Below are positions 12,064 to 23,828 of a stretch of DNA of 64,000 nt, piece after piece. A program made the translations under genes and the position numbers. Under the pieces are notes generated by a model, which saw only the letters and a program-made list of their open reading frames with translations, was not told the origin of the DNA and made no database searches. Location of the stretch: NCBI GenBank assembly GCA_963989245.1, contig OZ022339.1, positions 35,790,507 to 35,854,506 of the forward strand. The letters run 5' to 3'. Within the stretch, counting starts at the first letter, position 1. Each line of letters starts with the position of its first letter. The stretch comes from Nansenia antarctica (Eukaryota > Chordata > Actinopteri > Argentiniformes > Microstomatidae).

Positions 12064-12845
12064 GTATTGCGATATTATTTTTTTTTTTACCACATCATAT
12101 ACCAGACAGTTCCGGAACATGCTGGATAATTACAGCGATAATGTTGTCCCTATTTTATCGTCAATAGCTTACAGTTTGTGTGGCTGTATAGAGCACCTAA
12201 GTCTGAGTGCCTTAGATGTAACCTCAGACTCAGAACAATGGTGTTGACATATCCAGGTAAAACCTGTGTTTGGGAGGAAAGCCAAAGTACAAAGGCAGAG
12301 AGAGTCACGCACGCCAACCTCTCATCCAACTCTCAGAGGAGGCCATAAAGAACACATTTCAGAGTTTACTGCAGGTCACCCAAATCACAAACATCTTGTT
12401 TCTCTCTCTACTTCCATACCCCCCCCCCCCCCCCTGTCCTAAAGCAATTAAGTCCCTCAATAGCTATCCATGCGCAGTGTGTGAGTGTGTGGAGGGAGAA
12501 ACCTTGAGGCATACAAAAACACCTCTGCCCCCGAGACAAGTTGGACGTAGCCGTGTCATCAGTCATCACAGAAATGTTTACAAAAGGGACAAAAGAGAAA
12601 AACCGAATGGATGTGTGGGGAATGTAGGGAAGAGGTCCAGTTAAGGAAACAGGAAATTAGAGGGCTAAAGAGTCCAAATCATCACCCCCCTGGATGTGAA
12701 CGCGTCCAGAGAAGCGATGTCACGCCGCTAGAATGCTAGCTTCCACTAATGGCCTGTTTATCTGAAGTAGCATCAGGAATGCTACCTCCTCCTCAATGCT
12801 TCTCCAACTCAGAGCAGTTTTTTTTTTAATAACCGCATGACAGAG

Positions 12846-12876
<31 letters not shown>

Positions 12877-13902
12877 CGCGTGTGTTTGTGTGTGTCCCCC
12901 TCCTCCCCTGAAATGCCTAATTCCAGTAATGAACAGGGTGCTCTCATATTTATGTTGTTGCCACTGAAAACACTTGAAACATAAGAGGGGTGATAGTAGA
13001 GAGTGGGTCGGCCTTTGGGGACCATTTCTCAATATTTTCCCCCCATAGGGCGGAGGGAGGGAGGGAGGAGGAGAAGGCGGAGAAGGAGGAGGAGAGAGGG
13101 GGTAGGAGGGCTTCTTTACAATAATCAGGTGACCAAAAGGAGAATAGTGTGGCCTTAACAAGCCCAAATTTAAAAAGAACATCATTTTCATTACGCAGTC
13201 AAACACAATTACAAGCAAATGTTTTCTCTGTGGAGCTGCCCCTGCTTTCAGACGCTTTGTCCCCGGCCCCTTAGTCTGAGCAGAGAAAGGCCCTGGTGGT
13301 CAATGGGCAGCTGAGTGGCTGCTCAGCAAAGCCCCACGTCCTTAGCCCCCAGCACAGAATGCGTTTTGTGAAGAGAACGGCCATACATTCTGAGCAGATT
13401 TGTTGAATTAGAGAGCTCAGCGGGAGATGGGGTGGGGGGGTGTGGAGGGGTGGGGTGGGGGTGGGGGGCTAAGTGACGGGGAGGACTTGTTGCTAGGTGA
13501 CTGACAGACAACTGCAGTATGCCAGTTCTCAGTGGCTTGGCACTTTCTCTGTTTTCCTTTTTTTTTGGTTTTGTTGTCATCCTTTTCCTTTTTTCCCTCC
13601 CTCCTCCTCCCACCAATTTACTTTGGTGCGCTCCTCCTGGTTGTTGAAGTGTTGATAATGGAGGTGAAGAGAAAATGGGGAGAGAGGCAGACAGAAACAT
13701 GGATGTGTGTGTACGGTGGTATGCTCTTACACGTTATTAACGAACCTTCCGTCAGCAGCTTTTCAATTTCGACTTTGTAGATACTTGGCTAAAACATACT
13801 GTTAAAAGGGCAAGCTGTGATTGATACTGTATAATTTGGGGACTTTTAAATTAATGATACATAACATAGCCGTTGATTATTGGAGAATATAACTTAGAAA
13901 TC
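12064..13902. other. Non-coding, no gene seen
   Basis: Contains C-runs near 12419-12434, a (GT)n tract at 12851-12877, a purine-rich tract at 13049-13110 and a GGGGTG-rich tract at 13428-13480. Open frames (12270-12644, 12826-13218, 13323-13700) are low complexity or featureless. Confidence 0.4.
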
Positions 13903-14056
13903 ACATTTACATTTACATTTTTGGCATTTAGCAGACGCCTTATTCCAAAGCGATTTACAATCGATACATTTGACTAAGCAAGTGAATCATCAGTTCACCA
14001 GTCGTAGCAGGAAGAGTAATCTAGCTCAGGCCCGGGGCCATTGGCAGTCGTCGTGA
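13903..14056 (-). mobile_element. Dispersed LINE/SINE 3' tail with (AAATGT)n end
   Basis: Reads ACATTTACATTTTTGGCATT-TAGCAGACGCC...GCAGTCGTCGTGA. This is the reverse complement of the 3' part of the element at 49440-49596, and it recurs at 23474 and 23732. Fish retroposon tails that end near an AAATGT repeat have this form. Confidence 0.65.
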
Positions 14057-16317
14057 TTATTATTATTATTATTATTATTGTATTTTTCTATAGACACTGG
14101 AGAGACAGTACCTGGGGGGCAGTAGAAGTCTTAGGAGGCATAGTATAGGAAATGCCTCATGAGCCTAACTGTTTCACCATATTATTAGAACCCAAAATAT
14201 CAACTTGTTTTACTTGTATAGCTTCGAAACATGGTTAAAACTATCATCATGATCTCATAGATGGCCCTTGCCTCTATTAACGTAGTCTATTAATTTGAGA
14301 GTTATTATATTTCTCCAGCCCAATCTCTTTGCTGTTTACCAAAGTAGCAGGGAGACCATTTGGTGTTTGAATCGCAGATTTACCCTTTTAAGTCTTGTGG
14401 GGGAAAAAAGCGCTCCAGAGATGAGGAAGTAGAGGTGAATATATAGAGGACGTAGAGGTGAATTGCCTCTCTTTTCTAATGCAGCGTTGAGTATAGAATC
14501 TGACATCAAGAATTAGCCTCATGGAGACACTTTGCAACATCCGCAGAAATGTGGGCTTTTTTTTTTCACAGGTTGAGAAATAACACACAAGGAGGGTGGG
14601 ATGAAGTTCTCTCTGCCCCCCTCCCCCCTCGATGCTAGGCATATCTGCTGAGAGGACGATTATCCTTTTATCAGACATAGCAGCAACATTTATGGTATTG
14701 TTCACTCTGTTGGTTGGTGCTTTTAGGCTACCTTTCAGTGTAGCGCGTAAGGTTGAACTGTGGTCCGTGTTTGTGTGGAGAAGAAAAAACAAGAATGGTA
14801 TGTTGTAGTGTGTGTTCCAACATCCAACAGACTCTCTCCTGTGTTCTACCGCGACGCCGCTGCACTCAAACCATGTCTCACATCTCCTCACCTCCCTCAA
14901 ACTTTCATGAGCCTAAATACTGAATACCTGAATGTTTTTTTAATCGATTTTTAAACCAACTGAAATGTACCGAGTAGACACTTCCTGAGACAGCTCTCTC
15001 TCCTCCTCTGTGCTGCTGCCTACCTACCTGCCACCTGACTCAGCAGCACTGCGTCTCACCCTGTCACCTCGCATCACGGCATGTCAAGCATGGCACCACC
15101 ACCGATAGCCTTCTCAGGAGACTGTCTGCAGCCTGAGAGAGAGAGGGAGGAGGAGGTGAGGGGAGGAGGTGAGGAGGGAGGTGAGAGGGAGGTGAGGGTC
15201 AAGCAGAGATGAAGAAGAGAGAGAGGGCCCTCAGAGTGGTGTCAAAGTGACTCATATAGGCTCAAGTTTCTCTCAGAGAAAGCCGTCCATACATACTGTC
15301 TGTAGCACAGCAGTTGTTAATGTTAGCTTTTAAAGACGGAAATAGTGAGAAATACCACCGCTCATCCGTGGTCAGACTTAGCTGAGGTGCTGGAGCTGAA
15401 GACTATCAAAGAGTAGAGTGGAAAAAAGCAGAATCCGCACACTCAGATCTGAGCAAAAACTTTTAATAATTTGTAGTTATTTATTTTTTATTGCAAGCTT
15501 TAGATAAGCATAGACATTGTTCAGGCAGCTTTTAAAGCTTTTTTAAAAATCGACCTTTCCATCCAATGACGACACATAGGGGAGATATGGAGGGTTTGCA
15601 ACTAATCTGTATTAAGGTTGGTTTCCAACTCACTTTAAAATGCTGACCTCATCCGCTAAAACAGGGAGACAACATGTGAATAGTGTCGAGGAGGGCCTGG
15701 ACAACTGTAGGAGAGAGAGTCTTGGTTGTATTTCCTATGGCCGGGATCCTAACTTGTCCACTTAAGCGCCTACGGCTTAATTCAATCTCAGTAATGGTGA
15801 GTAAGATTTGACGCACACATGAGTTATTCATATCTGAACCATGAGTCCAGCAACGCCGTATGGGAGGAAGGAGTAGAAGATGTTAACCTGCCCCCGTTCT
15901 TACATAGCGAACAAAAACGGTGTCATGGTAGGCTATTTTTTATTCCAACTCAAGTTTCACATGTGAAATCCCCGGTAGGCCTATATACCATGTGTAGCAC
16001 ATGTAATTACAAATCCTCGGTGCAATAAAAATCTGAATCCAATGTCAGCATTGAAAATAAATGCCAGCTCTGATTGTGATGCTTGTAAATAAAAATAAAA
16101 AATAAAAAATCACTACCAACTAGATTAATCTTAAAACAGGCCTTACTGAATTCTGTTCTGATGAAATGAACCCCCCATGGTATGGAGAGGGTTCAAGCTT
16201 TTATAGCCTACGCCGTTTTTTCAGCGGGTGTAGCCTACCGGGGGATTGGATGAAGGTGTTGGTGTGCCTTATTAACATGACAGTAAGGAATTTTGTCGAA
16301 GCACCTTGAATCGATGG
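14057..16317. other. Non-coding, no gene seen
   Basis: Contains (TTA)n at 14056-14080 and GAGG-rich purine tracts near 15135-15215. The 15425-15465 stretch (AGAATCCGCACACTCAGATC) recurs in similar form at 43768-43800, so it is probably an old dispersed repeat. Open frames such as 14388-14900 (minus) show no recognisable domain. Confidence 0.4.
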
Positions 16318-16386
16318 CGGATACCCAAGATGGGTGACGGACACCCAGATGGATGACGCATACCCAGATGGATGACGGACACCCAG
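16318..16386. repeat. Short tandem repeat, about 20-22 bp unit, 3 copies
   Basis: GATGGGTGACGGACACCCAG, GATGGATGACGCATACCCAG and GATGGATGACGGACACCCAG occur in tandem. Confidence 0.85.
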
Positions 16387-18480
16387 CACGCGCTGGAACG
16401 CCAGGGTTGCCAGATAGGATTGACAGTTTCCAGCCTAACCACAGTCTAAAAACCGCTAAATCCACCAAAAACCACCAGCCCCAAAACCTATATTGTCAGA
16501 AAACCGCTAATTACTATTGGGCAGGTGCCCTAATAATACCCTAAACTGTATTTCTGTTGCCAATGATAATTTTTGGTAAAAATTGCATATTGCATATAGC
16601 TATACTAGGGTGTGTGTTTTAACTTCGCATTTTGTAACTTTCAGGCAGACATTTTGATCCCGCCTAAATGCTATTTATCCAGCCCAAACCTATGATAATA
16701 ATAATAATCATCATCATCATCATAATAATAAATGTTATTAATCCAGCCCAACCGCCCAAATGCTTTTTTTTTTTTACGCACTTTTCAGCTTGAGAAGATC
16801 CACAGAACCCGAAGATCCAAACGAAACCGTTCAAGCCTATATTGTCCATCGGTCATGTCCATTTCTGTTCAAACAAGGCCTAAATCTCCCCCCCCCCCCC
16901 GGGACTTCCCGCCTCCGACGACTCTCTCAATCCCTTAAAAAAAGCATTATAATGCGGGCCAGGCCTGAAAATCGAATGTCTTCACAAATGTCTTTCTATC
17001 ATTGTCTTCACAAATGAGTAAAATAAATAAATAAATAGAAATACTTGATTCTACATAAGTACTCCATGATAGGGGAGAGAATCTGGCCATGGCTGCTTTG
17101 ATAGAATGTAATTGTCGAGAATAATGCGCAAAGTTTGCCACATTGAACTTCTAATGTGGGGATTAATTGTGCTTGAAGGGGATCTTCAACCCAGTAAAAT
17201 ATGTTTGTGTCCTCTCTATCATTTCAATAAACCATAGGATCACATGGATTTCAACGGAATTATCTAAACGACAGATAACATTTTTTTATGTTATCAACCA
17301 ATCATCCATGGTTGCAGACAGTGCTATTTGATATTTCAATGCTGCGGTTTCCAATTAATTCCAATTCCACTTCAATAAAGGGCCATCAGCAATGTTACCT
17401 GATTAGCCTATACTGCTGAATCAACCGTCATCCGTAGGCTATCAAACTAATAAAATATGCTATATCAAACCCTGCCAATTGTGCTTCTGCTGGACTTCGA
17501 GCAGCCTCTCTCCAGCGCAGGGAACATGGAGATTTTACGCGTAAAATATCAGATGAGAGCAAATGCGCAAAAATCTCAATCATATTATGCATGACACACA
17601 CCTCTCAAATGTGCGTTTCTCGCCCCAGAAAGCGCACAATGGCACGCACAGCACACAGGGCCATTAGAACCGGAGCGCTGCGCCTGCACATTTTGTGCCT
17701 AAAGCAAATATCCCCGCACAAAACAATGTGCAAGTAAATGAAAAAAAGACTTCTGAGTGTATGGGATGTAATTCCTTTAGGGTTAGTTTCTTTTCTGTGT
17801 ACATTTTTGTGTTATGAGAGGAGACATCAGCTTGATTTAGTGAATAAGCATCACCCACACAGCCCCCCCCCCCCCTGGTCTCATGTCTGCATGTGTCTGA
17901 AACATTAACACACAGTAACAGAAGCTCTAACATAGGTACAGTCAGTATTTATTATATATTTTTAAAGATTTGTCTTCTACTTTTATTCATCCCACGCTAT
18001 ACTGACATGATGTGAGAATTCAGGGCCATTGAGATGTTTGATTAACCCTCCTTTCCAGTGGCATTTATTTCTCCATTGACTCGAAGCACTTGCTTGAAGG
18101 TCACGACAGTGCTATAAAATAAACCAAGACATTGCAAAAACAAACATTGTTCGTCCGCTCCCCCCCCCCCCCCCCCTCTTCGTACACCTCCCTCCTCTTC
18201 CTCTGCTTCCACACCTCCTGCCGTCCCCCTCTTCGCTAAGGAAGCAGCTTCTTTGTGCTTCGTGAGGTCGCTGTATCAGGGCAGTCCTTTGCCCCGTGTC
18301 GCATTCCCCAGCTCAGCGCCTTGCAGCTAAAGTCTGGGTGTTCAGCGCTAGGCCATGACAGCCAGCGTTCCTGAAAGACTGAAGATCAGGACATAGAAAA
18401 TAGTGAGAACAACTCTCAGCAACCCCACGGGCCAAGGCCACTTTAAATCCATTTAAGGCCTGATTTAACTTATTTAGCAC
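16387..18480. other. Non-coding, partly old dispersed repeat
   Basis: 16400-16540 and 16655-16760 contain CAGCCCAA/AACCGC words that also occur at 28850-28950, suggesting an old dispersed repeat. 17000-17660 is AT-rich and low-repeat. C-runs lie at 16890-16900, 17864-17876 and 18160-18177. No gene seen. Confidence 0.35.
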
Positions 18481-18485
18481 ACTAT

Positions 18486-18570
18486 AGTGTACCCAGATGG
18501 GATTTGAACTCTTCACCTTCTGATCAACCGGTCCAACTTACTATCCACAAGGCCACCGCTACCCCTTTTT
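18486..18570 (-). mobile_element. SINE head fragment (family C)
   Basis: ACCCAGATGGGATTTGAACT...CTTCTGATCAACCGGTCC closely resembles 54880-54936. On the minus strand it is a tRNA-like head with a B-box-like GTTCAAATCCC. Confidence 0.55.
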
Positions 18571-18814
18571 TTCCGTCGTATGATCGCTTAGTCTGTACTG
18601 TAACAATAGGCACAGGAATTCAGGAATCTGCGTTGAATGCAGATTGTTCATTTGAATGAATTAAGAGCAACTAATAATAATATGTTTTTCTTCATAAAAA
18701 TGTTGTTACACATTGAGTTCATTGCTTCCAGTATCATATCAAGTATCATGAAATAACTCATCATTCATACAGCATTTGAATTCATATTTTCATTATATCA
18801 TACACATCATTTCT

Positions 18815-18960
18815 GAGATTAGATTCAACTTTATTGTCATTGAACCAAGTACAGTTACTGAGACAACCAAATGTAGTTTAGCATCTAACCAGAGCAGTGC
18901 AAATAGTGGCATGGTGCAAAGATATGAGGAGCAGAGAGAGTGGGAGAGACAGATATGAAG
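18815..18960 (-). mobile_element. LINE/SINE 3' tail fragment
   Basis: GAGATTAGATTCAACTTTAT-TGTCAT is the reverse complement of an ATGACAATAAAGTTGAATC-type LINE 3' end. The same 27-bp word recurs at 54555-54581. Confidence 0.55.
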
Positions 18961-19336
18961 GTTAGGTAGTCTCTCAATCACCCCATCTGACCCAAACACC
19001 CATAGAGGATTCGATTCTTCTGGGGTTCTTGACTGTACACTTTCGGGGTACTATTGAAAAGGAGAAGGAAATTGTGGCCAATTGCGCTTTTGAGCTTGAT
19101 TTACAAAAATCTATATTATTTGATAGCAGGTATTGCTATGGCAGTAAGTCATTGTCAAACAACTGTCCAGTTGTTGAAGGTGTTGGATGCTGTTTTCAAG
19201 CGTGATTATGTTGCTTTTGTGTGTGGGGTTTTTTCCTGGACTTAAACCGTACATTAATGTGCTTGTCATTCACACATCTGTACCGTACAATATTCATGTG
19301 TGGTTTGAGCTTGAGTTTGTATGTCTATCTGTCACC

Positions 19337-19454
19337 TGTGTGTGTGTGTGTCTGTGTGTGTGTGAGTGTGTGTGTGTGTGTGTGTCTCTGCGTCTGCGTG
19401 CGTGTGTGTGTTCCAGTACTTTTACTGTACATTAATGTGCTTGTCATTCATCCA

Positions 19455-19496
<42 letters not shown>

Positions 19497-19572
19497 TGTG
19501 TGTGTGTGTGTCTGTGTGTGTGTGTGTGTGTCTGCGCCTGTGTGCGTGTGTCTGCGCCTGTGTGCGTGCGTG
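19337..19572. repeat. (GT)n microsatellites around a duplicated unit
   Basis: Two GT-rich blocks (19337-19410 and 19458-19572) each follow a copy of CTGTACATTAATGTGCTTGT-like sequence (19246-19270 and 19425-19450). A segment of about 180 bp containing the microsatellite seems to have been tandemly duplicated. Confidence 0.75.
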
Positions 19573-19894
19573 TTACACGACAAGAGAAAGGAGAGCAGTG
19601 ATTATTGATTGGCTCAGATCAAAGCCCGGTTCATAGCATATAGGCTTGTCTGTTAGCTGACAGGATTAGCGGCCACATCCCCCTAGCCAGCCAGCCTGAC
19701 CGTCCAGCTAAAGGCCTTTAAGATGAGGCTAGCACAGGAAGCTCTCCTAAGCTAAGAAGGCATTATCACTGTCAAGGGTTTTATGTCTCTGTCTGTGTCT
19801 CTCTGTGGCCGGCCATAGTCGCGTAGACTAACTGTGCCAAGCTATTTGGCAAGGCTTGTGTTGACGATAGACGCCAACGGGTTTGCTAGCACTA

Positions 19895-20228
19895 TTAACA
19901 CTAGAACAGCCATGGGTGGGGTCATTTGACCCTGTGAGTAAAGAAAAATGTTATATCTTTGCACTCGATCAAATTTCAGGACCCTCCTTTCATGACTTTT
20001 CCTAGATATGTACGTTCTACCACCCAATATCCTTACATTTTCAAAATCACACCAGGATAAGCTAATATAAAACTATTTTTCTGTTTTTCTGTGTAGGAAG
20101 CAGGCTAATTTACAAGACGCGCCAACTAGTGGTCGTTGTGTGTAAATAGCAGGTTAGCATTGTAAAAGAGGGGGTCATTTGAGGCGGCTCTTATAGTAGG
20201 TAAAAAGGCACGGCTATTCTAGTGTTAA
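19895..20228 (-). mobile_element. piggyBac-like MITE, copy 1 (326-bp body, TTAA flanks)
   Basis: The body at 19899-20224 is flanked by TTAA on both sides (19895-19898 and 20225-20228). Its ends are inverted: CACTAGAACAGCC on the left and GGCTATTCTAGTG on the right. Relative to copies 2 and 3 it lies in the opposite orientation. It has no coding capacity. TTAA duplication is the signature of the piggyBac superfamily. Confidence 0.8.
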
Positions 20229-20338
20229 GCCGGTGGAGGGCGGTTGTTGCATTATTGGATGTCTTTATTTTGCCAGTTGCCTTTTTCTTCTGAATTGACC
20301 TGATGGAATTTTGATAGAACTGACTTGGATAATGGAAC

Positions 20339-21078
20339 CCTGGGGGGGTATTCCATCAATGTCGCTAAAGGAAAATCCAGGCTTATTTTGATAAATCTTG
20401 TGAGACTTGTGAAAACAAGGATGGATTTTTAAATAAATCTTCGGGATTCGGGATTTATCAAAATAAGTCTGGATTGTCCTTTAGCAACATTGCTGGAATA
20501 CCCAAGATCACCTCCAAGATCTCCAGAGACCCATCCCACCCTGGGTACGAACACTTTGCTCGGCTGCCCTCGGACAGGCGGTTCAGGACCATGTTCGCAA
20601 GGACAAACAGACTGAAGCTCAGCTTCTACCCCAGGGCCATTCAGGCCCTGAACACAGCAAAGACCTAGGTTCTAGGCCCTGGACAATCTAGACAATTTGA
20701 TGGCAGCTACTAGATTGAAATCAAGTGCAATACTGAAACACAACTGTGAACATTTCAAACCTGCAAACTGCGACACTTTAAATGAATGTGCAATAACACT
20801 ATGTGCAATATGACAACCCTCGGGTACATAAGGTTCAGAGATAGGAAATGTTAGAATAGGTATAGCATAGCATAGAGTACAGCACAGTGTTTTATTTGTA
20901 TAGTGGATAGTGTACATAGCCTTTATTTATGTAAACCAGCTCTTTTCCCTTCTTGTTTTTAGTTTTTTTTTCCTAGCACCAGGGGAGCCCCCCCTCCCAA
21001 ATTTCGTTGTTTGGTACCTGTACTATATCAATGACAATAAAGACCATTCATTCATTCATTCATTCAATACCCCCCTGG
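20339..21078. mobile_element. Palindromic MITE interrupted by an L2 fragment
   Basis: The left arm TGGGGGGGTATTCCATCAAT-GTCGCTAAAGGA...TTATTTTGATAAATC pairs with the right arm GATTTATCAAAATAAG...CTTTAGCAACATTGCTGGAATACCC. The final ACCCCCCTGG of the right end is displaced to 21069-21078, after the inserted LINE. The two halves together give a terminal-inverted-repeat element of about 175 bp. Confidence 0.7.
20504..21065 (+). mobile_element. L2-like LINE 3' fragment with (ATTC)n tail and target duplication
   Basis: The ORF end reads KITSKISRDPSHPGYEHFAR...LPSDRRFR...FYPRAIQALNTAKT, homologous to the C-terminus of the element at 26424-28570. A 3' UTR of about 390 bp ends CAATGACAATAAAGACC followed by (ATTC)n. 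Direct repeats AATACCC flank it at 20497-20503 and 21066-21072, inside the older MITE. Confidence 0.85.
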
Positions 21079-21142
21079 TGTGAGTAATCATACAACCATT
21101 TGTCATTTCTCCTTGGTTCTGTGGCCCTCCTGTAAAGTATTA

Positions 21143-21394
21143 ACTGCACTTATACAGCGCCTTTATCCAAAGCGCTTTACAACGGCCTCTCATTCACCCA
21201 TTCACACACACATTCACACACACATTCACGGCAAGCTACCATGCAAGGCGCCGGCCCGCTCACTGGGAGCAATTTGGGGTTCAGTGTCTTGCCCAAGGAC
21301 ACTTCGACATGTGGCCAGCCGGGGCTCGAACCGCCGATCTGCCGACCTTGTGATCATTAGACGGCGGCTCTATCTCCTGCGCCACAGCCACCCC
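21143..21394 (-). mobile_element. tRNA-derived SINE (family A)
   Basis: On the minus strand the head GGGGTGGCTGTGGCGCAGGA-GATAGAGC includes an A box, followed by a B-box-like GGTTCGAGCCC and the body GTGTCCTTGGGCAAGACACT...GAATGAGAGGCCGTTGTAAA. Other copies lie at 30181, 33036, 52151 and 54312. Confidence 0.85.
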
Positions 21395-21850
21395 ACAGAG
21401 CTGACAGGACGACTGCTGACTCTGCCATCCCACAGCTTCATCTCATTTACATTGACCCCGATCCTGAGAAATGTTTTTATTAAATAAGATGATTTGATTG
21501 GCTCTGGCAGGCCTTCCCAGCGCACCCTTCTGCTTGCCCTCCAAACATACATTTTTAATCCGCATATATTAGAAAAACCACCTTAAGATGTCAGATGAAA
21601 AGTCTGAGCTCATACCCGTTGCCATTAGCCACAGCAGATGTGGCATGAGTCCTCATCTGCCCCCCACAACGTAATAATCACTTACCTTTCCTTCAATCTG
21701 TGTAAAATAGGGTTGTTAATTATCAAATCACCACAGCGTTAACACTGACGATGTAACGTCAAGGTGACAGGATGATAAGTTGTGATGCAGAACAACAGAT
21801 AATATTTCGTAGTTACAGGGATGTTTATTATTGAACATTTCGGTATGTTT
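21395..21850. other. Non-coding, no gene seen
   Basis: Unique-looking sequence between a SINE and a (GA)n array. It has a short open frame but no supported feature. Confidence 0.4.
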
Positions 21851-22080
<230 letters not shown>

Positions 22081-22169
22081 CAGTGAGAAACCGTCTGACT
22101 CACCCAGTCGAGGTCTTGGATGCCCCTACACAGAGCCTTGTCCTCCAGCCAGGAACTGCTGAGGTACGG

Positions 22170-22765
22170 GGCTGCTGGGAGGCTGCTCTGTTCTGGGAGG
22201 CTGCTCTGGGAGGGAGGCTGAGAGGCTGCTCTGGGAGGCTGTTCTGAGAGGCTGCTCTGCTCTGAGAGGCTGCTCTGCTCTGAGAGGCTGCTCTGCTCTG
22301 AGAGGCTGCTCTGCTCTGTGCGGGAGGCTGCTCTGCTCTGGGAGGCTGAGAGGCTGCTCTGAGAGGCTGCTCTGCTCTGAGAGGCTGCTCTGCTCTGAGA
22401 GGCTGCTCTGCTCTGGGAGGCTGCTCTGCTCTGGGAGGCTGAGAGGCTGCTCTGAGAGGCTGCTCTGCTCTGGGAGGCTGCTCTGCTCTGGGAGGCTGAG
22501 AGGCTGCTCTGTAGAGGCTGCTCTGGGAGGCTGCTCTGCTCTGGGAGGCTGAGAGGCTGCTCTGTAGAGGCTGCTCTGGGAGGCTGCTCTGTAGAGGCTG
22601 CTCTGGGAGGCTGCTCTGTAGAGGCTGCTCTGGGAGGCTGCTCTGCTCTGGGAGGCTGCTCTGCTCTGGGAGGCTGAGAGGCTGCTCTGTAGAGGCTGCT
22701 CTGGGAGGCTGCTCTGTAGAGGCTGCTCTGGGAGGCTGCTCTGTAGAGGCTGCTCTGGAGGCTGC
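22170..22765. repeat. Minisatellite of GAGGCTGCTCTG units
   Basis: About 600 bp of GAGGCTGCTCTG blocks joined by GGAG, CTCTG, AGAG or TAGAG spacers, with a higher-order alternation of about 45-75 bp. The minus strand stays open for 214 codons (Gln/Ser/Leu/Pro-rich, 22126-22770) because block lengths are often multiples of three. I reject it as a gene. Confidence 0.92.
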
Positions 22766-22914
22766 TGCACAGATAAATATTGTAGTGAGTGTGAGGGGAG
22801 GAGAGGGGCGACAGAGCCTGTCAGTTGGGATCAGACTGATCTGGGATCAGACTGTGGCGTCAAGCGAGAAGTCGGGGACCTGCTCTCCCTGTGACACAGG
22901 GTGACTCAAGCAGT

Positions 22915-23108
22915 GGCACACACACACAGGCGCGCACATATACACACGCACACACACACAGGTGCGCATATACACGCACACACACACACACGCGCGCGCA
23001 CACACAAACACACACTCTCTCTCTCTCTTTCTCTCTCTCATACACACACACACACACTACACAGTAGTACACACACAGCCCCACACACACACCCCACACG
23101 CACACAGA
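22915..23108. repeat. (AC)n and (CT)n microsatellites
   Basis: CA-rich with CGCG interruptions, then (CT)n at 23014-23039, then CA again. Confidence 0.9.
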
Positions 23109-23473
23109 CCCTGTCAGCAGAGTCCTGTCAGAGCCGTCAGCACGTCCAGCCCCTGGCCCAGCCCTGCCCCTGGTCCAGCCCAGCCCAGACCCTGGCCCAG
23201 ACAGTGACGGGCGCTCTGCCTTCCCCAGCCCTGCCCAGTGGAACCCCCCAGCCCCCCCGCCCCCCCCCAGCCCCTACCCTTCACCCTAATCAGCTCTGGC
23301 ACAATGGCATCTGACATAAGCCTTCAGTGAAGCACAGTTGACAGACAGTAAGACTCGAGAACAACCCACCAGATCCCTGGCCTTCTGAGGAGGAGAAAAC
23401 AAGCAAATTGTGATCTGACCTTGTAATCTGGATGTTTCTGGATTCACACAAGCTGTCTGTCAACTGGATGTTG
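23109..23473. other. Non-coding, C-rich then mixed
   Basis: CCCAGCCC-rich stretch at 23140-23275, then ordinary sequence. No gene seen. Confidence 0.4.
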
Positions 23474-23631
23474 ACATTTACATTTTTGGCATTTAGCTTT
23501 AGACGCCTTATTCCAAAGTGACTTACATTTCAGATCGATACATTTGACTAAGGAAGTGAATCATCAGTTCACCAGTTCTAGCAGGAAAAGTAATCTAGCT
23601 CAGGCCAGGGGCCATTGGCAGTCGTCATGAT
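23474..23631 (-). mobile_element. Dispersed LINE/SINE 3' tail, second copy
   Basis: Closely similar to 13903-14056 (ACATTTTTGGCATTTAGC...ATTGGCAGTCGTCATGA), with a small CTTTAG insertion in the tail. Confidence 0.65.
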
Positions 23632-23731
23632 AGAAGAAGAAGATCTTTTTAGAAGCAGATCTTTATTTTTATTTTTATATATATGTATATAGACACTGGA
23701 GAAACAGTACAAACGGTGGTGTGTGATTTCA

Positions 23732-23828
23732 TTACATTACATTTTTGGCATTTAGCAGACAACTTATTCCAAAGCGGCTTACAATCGATACGTTTGACTA
23801 AGCAAGTGAATCATCAATCCACCAGTCA
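23732..23828 (-). mobile_element. Dispersed LINE/SINE 3' tail, third copy (partial)
   Basis: TTACATTTTTGGCATTTAGC-AGACAACTTATTCC...CAAGTGAATCATCAATCCAC, truncated relative to the copies at 13903 and 23474. Confidence 0.6.

Noticed and set aside
22126..22770. 214-codon minus-strand frame rich in Gln, Ser, Leu and Pro
   Set aside because: Direct translation of the GAGGCTGCTCTG minisatellite; no non-repeat domain.
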